Program-made: the position numbers and the translations under genes
Notes under the pieces: model-generated
What the model saw: only the letters and a program-made list of their open reading frames with translations
Told to the model about the DNA's origin: nothing
Databases searched by the model: none
Shown: positions 17,702 to 25,343 of the stretch, piece after piece
How the letters are laid out: each line of letters begins with the position of its first letter
Numbering within the stretch: position 1 is the stretch's first letter
Origin: Dysgonomonas sp. ZJ279
Lineage (GTDB): Bacteria > Bacteroidota > Bacteroidia > Bacteroidales > Dysgonomonadaceae
Direction of reading: 5' to 3'
NCBI RefSeq assembly: GCF_011039205.1
Contig: NZ_JAAKEL010000003.1
Span: forward strand, 1 to 64,000
Length of the DNA stretch: 64,000 nucleotides

Positions 17702-18085
17702 ATGCCTCAGAATAAATTCGCTTTAGCTCGTTATTGTATGATTGACAGCCTGCTTAATAAACATGAGTATGTAAAGACTATATATATAGTAGAGATTTGT
17801 CGGCGAAAATTGAAGTGTGGTGTCACACAACGTACGATCCAGAAGGATATAGATGCGATGAAAAATGATCCTTTTCTTGGATATTTTGCACCAATAGAAT
17901 ATTGCAGTCGGAGGAAGGCTTACTATTACAAGGAAGCCGATTTTCGACTTTCTCCGCACAGCTTTTCTAATAAAGAAATTTATCTGATGCAAAATCTATT
18001 GATATTGATGCAAAATTTTATTTTGGACGATGACTATGAATCGCTTAAAAATATTGTTGCTAAAATAAAAATGTTTAATTGCTAG
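17702..18085 (+). CDS. Short WYL-type HTH regulator lacking the WYL domain
   Basis: 127 residues. FALARYCMIDSLLNKH, CGVTQRTIQKDIDAMKNDP and YFAPIEYCSRRKAYYY reproduce the N-terminal winged-HTH region of WYL-domain transcription factors common in Bacteroidota (I-R-Y-x-x-I-D ... SxRTIQxDI ... Y-PI). The ligand-sensing WYL domain that normally follows is missing: the protein stops after a short helical tail. It is the first gene upstream of the contractile-injection cluster (129 bp before the cap gene, same strand), so it is a candidate regulator of it. Truncation is possible, but the reading frame is intact. Confidence 0.65.
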   Translation: MPQNKFALARYCMIDSLLNKHEYVKTIYIVEICRRKLKCGVTQRTIQKDIDAMKNDPFLGYFAPIEYCSRRKAYYYKEADFRLSPHSFSNKEIYLMQNLLILMQNFILDDDYESLKNIVAKIKMFNC

Positions 18086-18214
18086 ATTTTATCCGATGGC
18101 GAAATAAAATTTCGCTATACCTCTCTATATTTGATTTTTAATAGGGGAAGCTTATACTTTCTTCTATTGCCCTTCTATTGTATCAGGATATAAAATGAAA
18201 AACAATACCGGCTT

Positions 18215-18757
18215 ATGATAGCTAGAACATTATCAGCTTTATCTTCTTTCTCGTCAGATTACCTAAAGAGAACTTTCGGCATAGATGAAGATATTGTTTG
18301 TTTACAACCATTAGTCAATTTATCCCAATCATCACCGGATAATAGAATTCATCTGTCACTAGTCAATGTCGAGAGAGAGACTGCTGCAGGAATTCAATTT
18401 AACAAAACTTCGGTTTCCGGTTCATATACTCAGAAGGGAGCCCCGTCGTGGATGTTGAATCTTTATATAATGTTTGCTGCGGTATTTTCTGAAAAACAAT
18501 ATGAAGAATCATTGCAATTACTATCCGGGTTATTTACTTTTTTGCAGACTAACAGCAAATTCGCTATCCCTCAGACAAATGTTACTTTTAATATAGAACC
18601 TGTTAATTTGTCTTTTAACGAATTATCTAATTTATGGAGTATCAATGGCAGCAACTATTTTCCTTCCGTATTGTGTAAAGTGAGAGTATTGGATATCGAC
18701 TCGGAAGAAATAAAACACTTACAACGCGTTATAAGTCAAAAAGAAGTTAATACATGA
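18215..18757 (+). CDS. eCIS tail terminator/cap protein (DUF4255, Afp16/Pvc16-like)
   Basis: 180 residues. IHLSLVNVERETAA, YTQKGAPSWMLNLYIMFAAV and YEESLQLLSGLFTFLQ followed by FNELSNLWSINGSNYFPSVL are the DUF4255 signature; LSNLWSxxGxxYxPSVxYKVR is typical. In Afp/PVC particles this protein caps the inner tube and sheath and sets the end of assembly. It is the first structural gene of the cluster and overlaps the next gene by 4 bp (18754-18757). Confidence 0.9.
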   Translation: MIARTLSALSSFSSDYLKRTFGIDEDIVCLQPLVNLSQSSPDNRIHLSLVNVERETAAGIQFNKTSVSGSYTQKGAPSWMLNLYIMFAAVFSEKQYEESLQLLSGLFTFLQTNSKFAIPQTNVTFNIEPVNLSFNELSNLWSINGSNYFPSVLCKVRVLDIDSEEIKHLQRVISQKEVNT

Positions 18758-19452
18758 ATAGCATTGAAAGATATTACATATGGTTCACTATTCATATAAC
18801 CCATGAATATTATGATAACGAGAATTGTCCGATAGTGTTGGCACCATCTCGGGAAACCATACTTTTTTTCAGACGAAACAGAATAATCTATAAGATGACG
18901 GAGCAAAACAAATGGATATTGTTGGCACAATCTGAGGATTTTATTATGGATACTACTGATACATTGTGCTTTGAAATGATCCCTCAGGACAATATATTTT
19001 ACTATGTAACCGAATTGCCACAGCAAGCAGGAACTGAAAATTATATATTGGAGAAAAATTCAGTTGTGGGGAAATGGATGAATGTACTGATACCATCTGG
19101 CAGTATAAACGAAGAAATAGATATAAAGCTGGAATCCAAATTGAAATATTGGGAGTTTATAATCATTCCCCGATATACCGCTAATAATGCAAACCTCAGA
19201 ATAGAAGAAAAACGTGATAGGATTAAATTTGGAGATATAGAGGAAACTCAGTTCCCTCGTGTGGGAAAGGCTTTCAGAGTATCTACTGTTGAGAAAAATA
19301 AGGCAAAGGAGACACAGGATTATGTTATCCGGCTCTATGAAATCAGGAGCAATGGGGAACGCCTCTTAAGCGGAAATATACCCCGACCTCGCCCTGATGA
19401 ACCCTCCATAACGCAGCCTAGAGACACCGTGACGACATATTTTTATATATAA
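18754..19452 (+). CDS. eCIS-associated protein of unknown function
   Basis: 232 residues, no signal peptide, no membrane segment, mostly beta-rich (NRIIYKMTEQNKWILLAQS, IKLESKLKYWEFIIIPRY) with a Pro-rich tail (IPRPRPDEPSITQPR). It overlaps the DUF4255 gene by 4 bp and precedes the sheath gene by 18 bp, so it is translationally coupled to structural components. I recognise no domain. The end (RIKFGDIEETQFPRVGKAFR, VIRLYEIRSNGERLL) resembles a beta-sandwich. An assembly factor or an external decoration protein are possible; neither is shown. Confidence 0.6.
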   Translation: MNSIERYYIWFTIHITHEYYDNENCPIVLAPSRETILFFRRNRIIYKMTEQNKWILLAQSEDFIMDTTDTLCFEMIPQDNIFYYVTELPQQAGTENYILEKNSVVGKWMNVLIPSGSINEEIDIKLESKLKYWEFIIIPRYTANNANLRIEEKRDRIKFGDIEETQFPRVGKAFRVSTVEKNKAKETQDYVIRLYEIRSNGERLLSGNIPRPRPDEPSITQPRDTVTTYFYI

Positions 19453-19470
19453 ACCAATAAACTTCAATTT

Positions 19471-20955
19471 ATGAGTGCAATGAAAACACCGGGGGTATAT
19501 ATCGTTGAAAAAAACGCATTCCCCAATTCTGTCGTGGAAGTGGCAACCGCCGTACCTGCTTTTATCGGCTATACCGAAAAAGCAGCCAATGGTAACAAAT
19601 CTTTGTTGAATAAGCCTTGGAGAGTAACATCCATGGCCGAGTTCAGATCTTATTTCGGAGAGGCTCCCAAACCTAAGTTTGAGCTAGCCGAAGGGATAGG
19701 TTCTTCTGTCATTAATTTTAATAGCAAGAGTTACTTGCTGAAAAGAACAGATAGCTATATACTCTATTACAGTATGTTGCTGTTCTACGCAAATGGAGGA
19801 GGCCCTTGTTATATCGTGTCGGTTGGTGATTATTCTTCCGACATAGAAAAAGACAAACTTGAACAAGGTATAAATCCGTTGATCAAGGAGCAGGAACCCA
19901 CGATGGTGGTCATACCTGAAGCCATAGTTTTGCAAGCAGACGATTGCTACGCACTCCAAACTGCAATATTAAGGCATTGCGGATATGAAATGAGAAACCG
20001 CTTTGCGGTATTAGATGTACATAATGGATATAAGGACAGGAAAGATCCCGATGGAGATGTAGTTGCAAAATTCAGGGAAAATATAGGAAGTGAGTTTCTT
20101 GATTTCGGTGCCGCCTATTACCCGTGGCTGAACACTTCCATAGTACAGGAAAATGAACTTAACTATGAAAACCTCGATATAGCAAATCTGCAAACTTTAC
20201 TGACTGAAGAACTTGATAATTCGGCTTTCGATGAAGAAAAGAAGAAGCAGATAAAAGAGTATATCGATGGACTGAAAGACGGTCTTACCGATGTGGAACG
20301 CAGCACCTTACATAAGATATTGTCGCAGCTAAGTTTCTTATACAGAGATATTATGAAGGAAATGCGAATCTCGTTGAATCTTCTCCCTGTATCAGCAGCC
20401 ATGGCCGGAACTTATACGATGGTAGACAATACTAAGGGTGTTTGGAAAGCACCTGCCAATGTCGGAATAGCCACAGCAATAAGCCCTACTGTGAATATTT
20501 CACACGAAGAACAGGAAGACCTTAATGTTCCTTTGAGCGGTAAGTCTGTAAATGCTATCCGCACCTTCATCGGAGAGGGAATTAAAGTATGGGGCGCAAG
20601 GACGCTGGACGGAAATTCTCTCGACTGGAGATATATCAATGTACGCCGTACAATGATAATGTTGCAGGAATCTGTTAAGAATGCCGCGCGTGCGTATGTA
20701 TTCGACCCCAATGAAGCAAATACATGGATCAATGTGAAAAGCATGATATCAAACTTCCTCAATGGAATATGGAAGCGTGGAGGATTGGCCGGGGCGGTGC
20801 CCGATGATGCTTATAGTGTACATATCGGTCTCGGTGATACAATGACTCCGGAAGACATATTGGAAGGCATTATGCGGATTACCGTTCTCGTGGCTATCAC
20901 ACGTCCTGCGGAATTCATAGAAATCACATTCCAACAACAAATGCAAAAAAGTTAA
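19471..20955 (+). CDS. eCIS contractile sheath protein
   Basis: 494 residues. N-terminus MSAMKTPGVYIVEKNAFPNS with VVEVATAVPAFIGYTEKA is the classical phage-tail-sheath/Afp2-4 start. The C-terminal half has GIKVWGARTLDGNSLDWRYI, NVRRTMIMLQESVKNAARAY and ITVLVAITRPAEFIEITFQQ, the conserved sheath C-terminal domain. It forms the contractile outer cylinder. Only one sheath gene is present, whereas Afp and PVC loci carry three. Followed 29 bp later by the first tube gene. Confidence 0.97.
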   Translation: MSAMKTPGVYIVEKNAFPNSVVEVATAVPAFIGYTEKAANGNKSLLNKPWRVTSMAEFRSYFGEAPKPKFELAEGIGSSVINFNSKSYLLKRTDSYILYYSMLLFYANGGGPCYIVSVGDYSSDIEKDKLEQGINPLIKEQEPTMVVIPEAIVLQADDCYALQTAILRHCGYEMRNRFAVLDVHNGYKDRKDPDGDVVAKFRENIGSEFLDFGAAYYPWLNTSIVQENELNYENLDIANLQTLLTEELDNSAFDEEKKKQIKEYIDGLKDGLTDVERSTLHKILSQLSFLYRDIMKEMRISLNLLPVSAAMAGTYTMVDNTKGVWKAPANVGIATAISPTVNISHEEQEDLNVPLSGKSVNAIRTFIGEGIKVWGARTLDGNSLDWRYINVRRTMIMLQESVKNAARAYVFDPNEANTWINVKSMISNFLNGIWKRGGLAGAVPDDAYSVHIGLGDTMTPEDILEGIMRITVLVAITRPAEFIEITFQQQMQKS

Positions 20956-20984
20956 TCAGTAAAAACAATTAAAATCAGAATATT

Positions 20985-21437
20985 ATGGCAGGAGAAGCAC
21001 AAGATAATGTATGGCCTTTACCCAAGTTTTACTTTGCAGTAGAAGTGGCCGATCTACCGGAAGCCTCGTTTCAGGAAGTTTCAGGGTTAGATATAGAAGC
21101 ACAGATAATCGAATACCGTCATGGAAACAGTCCCGAATTTTCTACAATAAAAATGCCCGGCATTAAAAAATATGGAAATGTGACATTGAAGAAAGGAATA
21201 TTCAAAGGCGATAATAAGTTCTGGGCTTGGTTCAACAAAATTAAGATGAACACGATAGAACGTCAGCCTGTAACAATAAAACTATTGGATGAAGGCGGTA
21301 ATCCCACAATGGTCTGGACACTGAAAAATGCCTGGCCAACCAAGATCACGGGAACCGATATGAAATCTGACGGTAACGAAGTAGCAGTAGAAACTTTGGA
21401 AATCGCCCATGAAGGCTTAGAAATAGCAAATGGCTGA
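20985..21437 (+). CDS. eCIS inner tube protein 1 (gp19/Hcp-like)
   Basis: 150 residues. WPLPKFYFAVEVADLPEASF, QEVSGLDIEAQIIEYRHG and YGNVTLKKGIFKGDNKFWAW followed by ETLEIAHEGLEI are diagnostic of the T4 gp19/Afp1-type tube family. Hexamers stack to form the tube propelled by sheath contraction. It overlaps the second tube gene by 8 bp. This is the more abundant-tube-like copy by comparison with Afp1/Pvc1; the second is more divergent. Confidence 0.95.
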   Translation: MAGEAQDNVWPLPKFYFAVEVADLPEASFQEVSGLDIEAQIIEYRHGNSPEFSTIKMPGIKKYGNVTLKKGIFKGDNKFWAWFNKIKMNTIERQPVTIKLLDEGGNPTMVWTLKNAWPTKITGTDMKSDGNEVAVETLEIAHEGLEIANG

Positions 21438-21957
21438 TGCAATTGATGTAAACTGGGCCATTCCGACATCTTTTTATTTTCAGATTACTATCGGCGAAGA
21501 TGAAATAGCATTTAAGGAAGTATCAGGATTGTCGACGGAAATGGAACTGGAAACTATACAGGAAGGCGGCGTGAATGAATATGAGCACCGCCTTCCGAAA
21601 CAAATCAAACATGGAAATCTTATTTTGAAAAGAGCCCTTATGCCGATTTCAAATAACACGACAGTAGAATGGATAGGTAAAATTCTGAACGAAGGCTCTT
21701 TTTTTGATATTACAGGTAGGACTATTCCTCTGACCAGAACGATTCATGTTAGCTTGTTGTCGGTTGAAAGAGAAGAGGTCAAGAAAGATGGGAAAGTAAT
21801 TGGGATAAAAGATAAAGCTATCCCTATTTACAAATGGGAATGTGCAAATGCATATCCGATAAAATGGGAAGTGGACGCTCTGGATGCGGAAAAGAATTCT
21901 GTCTTGATCGAATCGCTTGAATTTGCATACTCGACTCTTAAACGACTAGATAAATAG
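21430..21957 (+). CDS. eCIS inner tube protein 2 / tube initiator (Afp5/Pvc5-like)
   Basis: 175 residues, same gp19 fold: FYFQITIGEDEIAFKEVSGL, then HRLPKQIKHGNLILKRALMP and VLIESLEFAYSTLKRL. It is longer than tube protein 1, with an inserted Lys-rich loop (REEVKKDGKVIGIKDKAI). In Afp/PVC a divergent tube paralogue forms the layer joining the tube to the baseplate hub; the insertion and the position directly before the DUF5908 and LysM genes fit that role. Confidence 0.92.
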   Translation: MADAIDVNWAIPTSFYFQITIGEDEIAFKEVSGLSTEMELETIQEGGVNEYEHRLPKQIKHGNLILKRALMPISNNTTVEWIGKILNEGSFFDITGRTIPLTRTIHVSLLSVEREEVKKDGKVIGIKDKAIPIYKWECANAYPIKWEVDALDAEKNSVLIESLEFAYSTLKRLDK

Positions 21958-21962
21958 ATACT

Positions 21963-22127
21963 ATGGCGATTGTAATAAAAGAAATAAATGTGAAAACTAC
22001 CATAGAACGTAGTCCGAACATAAATAAAGGTGTGGATACGAAGGATATCTACCAGTTGAAACGGGAAATATTGAGGGAAGTAAAAGACATTGTTAAACGG
22101 GAAGTAAAACGTAATAATGAACGCTGA
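21963..22127 (+). CDS. DUF5908-type small eCIS protein
   Basis: 54 residues: starts MAIVIKEINVKTTIE and ends KREVKRNNER. Short proteins starting MPIEIKELxIKxxV and ending in a charged helix (here KREILREVKDIVKREVKR) are DUF5908, found between tube and LysM genes in Bacteroidota eCIS loci. The stop TGA (22125-22127) overlaps the ATG of the next gene. Its role is unknown; position suggests the baseplate or an assembly chaperone. Confidence 0.8.
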   Translation: MAIVIKEINVKTTIERSPNINKGVDTKDIYQLKREILREVKDIVKREVKRNNER

Positions 22128-22843
22128 TGGCTGGACTCGAAAAAATGGTTCTAACAGGCTATGAAAAGTCTGATTATAAGGGAGGTTATAAAGAATTTAC
22201 CGCTCAGATCAATCCCGCTTCTATCTCTTGGTCAAAAGAGATCGCTTACGAAAAGGATGAAGTCATAGGTTCGGGTAGCAACGAGATTAAGTATAAAGGA
22301 CATCAGGAAGATAAACTATCATTTAAAATTGTACTTGATAATACCGGTGCTTTGTTTAATCCTAAACAGACGACAGTACAAACAATATTGGGCTCTCTGA
22401 AAACAATACCTTTTATGATTAATCAGCTAGAGCACGCCTTGTATACCATCGATTCGGAGAGCCATGAACCCAGATATGTAATAATAATTTGGGGAGCTTT
22501 CTGTTTTGAAGGGCGTGCTACCTCATTGAGTTATGATTATACACTTTTCTCTCCCGAAGGAATGCCTTTAAGAGTAACTGCTTCACTTTCCTTCTCGAGC
22601 CACCTGAACAAGTCGATCTCGAATAAGAAAGAGAATAAGAAATCTCCGGATCTGACAAGGGTGATAACGCTCAAAGCCGGAGAAAGTATTGCCGGCTGGT
22701 GCAATAAAATATACAACGACCCTTCTTTTTGCAGCGATGTAGCAAGATGTAACGGATTAAGTAGTTTCAGAAATATAGAACCCGGGATATCATTGATATT
22801 CCCACCACTTAACAGGAATGGCAGAATCACCGATAAAAGATAG
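22127..22843 (+). CDS. eCIS LysM-domain baseplate/hub adaptor (Afp7/Pvc7-like)
   Basis: 238 residues. The N-terminal part (GGYKEFTAQINPASISWSKE, HQEDKLSFKIVLDNTG) is followed by YVIIIWGAFCFEGRATSLSY and the T4 gp53-like YTLFSPEGMPLRVTASLSF. The C-terminal LysM repeat is about 185-228 (LKAGESIAGWCNKIYND, ARCNGLSSFRNIEPGISLIF). This architecture is that of Afp7, which connects the tube to the spike. It overlaps the spike gene by 26 bp. Confidence 0.93.
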   Translation: MAGLEKMVLTGYEKSDYKGGYKEFTAQINPASISWSKEIAYEKDEVIGSGSNEIKYKGHQEDKLSFKIVLDNTGALFNPKQTTVQTILGSLKTIPFMINQLEHALYTIDSESHEPRYVIIIWGAFCFEGRATSLSYDYTLFSPEGMPLRVTASLSFSSHLNKSISNKKENKKSPDLTRVITLKAGESIAGWCNKIYNDPSFCSDVARCNGLSSFRNIEPGISLIFPPLNRNGRITDKR

Positions 22844-24608
22844 TCAAGGACCGGTTTCATTTACCATATACAGTGAAGGTAATAAGATCAGCGATAATTT
22901 TGGACTCATATCTATCTGGGTACGGAAAGAAGTTAATAGGATAGGCAAAGCTACACTGGTTTTTGAAGCCGGAAATGTGGCAACCCAGACTATGGAAGAA
23001 AGCGAAGACGATACATTTGCTCCGGGAAGTGTTATCCGCATCGAAACGGGATATCAGGGAACAGAGAATATAATATTTGAAGGAATAGTGACCTCACATA
23101 ATGTTGTGGTAACAAGAAACGAAAGCGCCGTGTTGGAGATAGAATGTCGTGATTTTGCTTTTCCCGCTACACTTGGCAGAAAGAACAGATTGTTCGAGAA
23201 GTTGAAAGACAATCAGGTTATTTCTAATATTTTGGCAGAATACTCCACGCTTTCTATGAGCGTAGATTCCACAAATACAAAGCATAACGAGCTTGTACAG
23301 TATTATTGTACCGATTGGGATTTTATTTTGTCCCGAGCAGATGCCAATGGCCTTGTCGTTATAACAGAGGGTAAAGATATTTCAGTGAAAAAGCCCAATG
23401 TAAGTGGTTCTGCTGTCTTGAAAATTACATACGGTACAGACCTGATTGAGTTTAATGGTCGTTTGCAGACTGTATCTCAAATGACTGGGTTAGCTGCTAT
23501 GGCATGGGATAGTACAACACAGAAAATAATAAAGGTGAGTGGTACAAGTCCTTCTTTGAATCAGCAGGGAGATAGTACACCCAAAAAACTTGCGGAAGCG
23601 GTAGGCATAGAGGATTGGAATTTGCAGACAGGAGGTTGTACGGATGAAAGTGAACTGCAATCGTGGGCTGATGCCCTTTTGCTCAGAACAGGGCTGGCTC
23701 GTATACAAGGAGACTTTAAATTTCAGGGAAGTGCGAAAGCTGTCCCGGGATGTATAATAGATATTGACGGATTAGGCAACCGTTTTAATGGTAGTGTCTA
23801 TGTTGGTTCTGTCGAACATGAAATAAAAGATGGCAATTGGTTTACAAGTGCAGGTATCGGCATTTCTCCCGTGAATATCACTGAAGAAAGTAATGTGGTA
23901 TCGCCCCTTGTTTCAGGCTTGATGCCGGGAATTAATGGGCTGCATATAGGAAAGGTAACAAAGCTGGATGAAGATCCGACCACGGAAAATAAAATACAGA
24001 TAGAATTTCCATTATTGAATGGAGAAAAAAACACTATCTGGGCACGTTTATCGAACGTTTGGGCAAGTAATCAGTATGGAACATTCTTTATTCCTGAAAT
24101 AGGGGATGAGGTAATTCTGGGATTTCTTAACAATGACCCACGTTATCCTGTCGTATTGGGAAGCCTTTACAGTAGCAAACAGCCTCCTCCATATAAGATA
24201 GAAGCAGATAATAAAATAAAGGCAATCGTTACCAAGTCTAAATTGAAAATCACATTCGAAGAAGAAAAGAAAATAATTACGATAGAGACACCCGGACAAA
24301 ATATTATTGAAATCAATGATGATGCGAAAACGATAAAACTGACCGATCAGAACAAGAACAAGATAGAAATGACATCCGATGGTATTTTAATTGATTCGGC
24401 AAAAGAGATACAATTGAAGGCCAAAACGAATATAAATATCGAAGCTGGGGGCAATTTGAGTCTGAAAGCAAAATCAAATGCTACAATGGAAGGACTCAAA
24501 ATAGAAGTTAAGGCGCAGACAGAATTTACAGCTAAAGGAAACGCCAAGGCAGAGTTGTCAGCCTCAGGGCAGACTGTGGTAAAAGGAGCTATGGTGATGA
24601 TTAATTAA
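22818..24608 (+). CDS. eCIS VgrG-like spike protein (Afp8/Pvc8-like)
   Basis: 596 residues, a fusion of gp27-like and gp5-like parts. The N-terminal hub domains (about 1-360) include YQGTENIIFEGIVTSHNVVV and YYCTDWDFILSRADANGLVV. The OB-fold/gp5 domain (about 380-460) contains ENKIQIEFPLLNGEKNTIWA, WASNQYGTFFIPEIGDEVIL and GFLNNDPRYPVVLGSLY. The C-terminal ~120 residues are short alternating strands typical of the trimeric beta-helix needle. No extra toxin domain follows. It forms the puncturing spike; the tip is supplied by the next gene. Confidence 0.95.
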   Translation: MAESPIKDSQGPVSFTIYSEGNKISDNFGLISIWVRKEVNRIGKATLVFEAGNVATQTMEESEDDTFAPGSVIRIETGYQGTENIIFEGIVTSHNVVVTRNESAVLEIECRDFAFPATLGRKNRLFEKLKDNQVISNILAEYSTLSMSVDSTNTKHNELVQYYCTDWDFILSRADANGLVVITEGKDISVKKPNVSGSAVLKITYGTDLIEFNGRLQTVSQMTGLAAMAWDSTTQKIIKVSGTSPSLNQQGDSTPKKLAEAVGIEDWNLQTGGCTDESELQSWADALLLRTGLARIQGDFKFQGSAKAVPGCIIDIDGLGNRFNGSVYVGSVEHEIKDGNWFTSAGIGISPVNITEESNVVSPLVSGLMPGINGLHIGKVTKLDEDPTTENKIQIEFPLLNGEKNTIWARLSNVWASNQYGTFFIPEIGDEVILGFLNNDPRYPVVLGSLYSSKQPPPYKIEADNKIKAIVTKSKLKITFEEEKKIITIETPGQNIIEINDDAKTIKLTDQNKNKIEMTSDGILIDSAKEIQLKAKTNINIEAGGNLSLKAKSNATMEGLKIEVKAQTEFTAKGNAKAELSASGQTVVKGAMVMIN

Positions 24609-24627
24609 CTATAAAAACAAAAAAGAT

Positions 24628-24930
24628 ATGCCTCTAGCAGCAAGAATAACAGATATGCACACATGTCCGATGCAAACTCCGGCTTTTCCATCTCCTATTC
24701 CTCATGTAGGAGGACCTGTTATCGGTCCGGGTGCGCCGACAGTATTGATAGGAAAACTACCTGCCGCAGTAGTTGGGGATAGTTGTGTTTGCGTGGGACC
24801 GCCCGATTCTATAGTAAAAGGATCGTCAACAGTGATGATATGCGGAAAACCCGCTGTGCGTATGGGGGATACTACTGCCCATGGTGGCAGTATAGTTTTA
24901 GGTTGTCCTACTGTAATGATAGGTGGATAA
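24628..24930 (+). CDS. PAAR-domain spike tip protein
   Basis: 100 residues. AARITDMHTCPM, the Pro/Gly-rich GGPVIGPGAPTVLIGKLPAA, GDTTAHGGSIVLGCPTVMIG and several Cys/His suited to zinc binding (H11, C13, C52/C54-type, H86) identify a PAAR-like protein (Afp10 equivalent). It would sharpen the beta-helix spike encoded immediately upstream (19 bp). The stop overlaps the start of gp25 (TAATG). Confidence 0.93.
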   Translation: MPLAARITDMHTCPMQTPAFPSPIPHVGGPVIGPGAPTVLIGKLPAAVVGDSCVCVGPPDSIVKGSSTVMICGKPAVRMGDTTAHGGSIVLGCPTVMIGG

Positions 24931-25337
24931 TGATGAAAGATAAACCATATTTAGGCATAGGGTGGTCTTTTCCTGTTTCTTTCAATAAAAGGGAAGGTGT
25001 GTCGATGTCATATGGTGACAGTGACATCAGGGAGAGCCTCAAGATATTGCTGTCAACTATACCCGGCGAACTTATTTTCCGACCCGAATATGGATGCAAT
25101 ATCAGGCAATGGACATTTTCGAGAATGAACCTTTCGGAGAAGACCCGTATTGTTAATACGATCGAAATGGCTATACTAGAGGGCGAACCGAGAATAATGC
25201 TAGAGTCAGTAGATGTGAGCATAAAAGACGAACGTGAAGGTATATTGTGGATAAGCATCGATTATCTGGTCAGTCAGACAAACAGCCGAAGCAATATGGT
25301 CTACCCCTTCTATATAAAGGAAGGAACCAACTTATAG
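24930..25337 (+). CDS. eCIS baseplate wedge protein, gp25-like
   Basis: 135 residues beginning MMKDKPYLGIGWSFPVSF. The frame is open further upstream, but that part lies inside the PAAR gene in another frame, and the ATG at 24930 shares its A with the PAAR stop (TAATG), a usual coupling. DSDIRESLKILLSTIPGELI, FRPEYGCNIRQWTF and EPRIMLESVDVSI are the gp25/GPW signature (lysozyme-like fold, including the conserved EPR). It forms the baseplate ring that nucleates the sheath. Confidence 0.93.
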   Translation: MMKDKPYLGIGWSFPVSFNKREGVSMSYGDSDIRESLKILLSTIPGELIFRPEYGCNIRQWTFSRMNLSEKTRIVNTIEMAILEGEPRIMLESVDVSIKDEREGILWISIDYLVSQTNSRSNMVYPFYIKEGTNL

Positions 25338-25343
25338 AATAAT

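Noticed and set aside
24783-24929. Upstream extension of the gp25-like gene
   Set aside because: This stretch is the PAAR gene in another frame; gp25 homologues begin near MMKDKPYLG.
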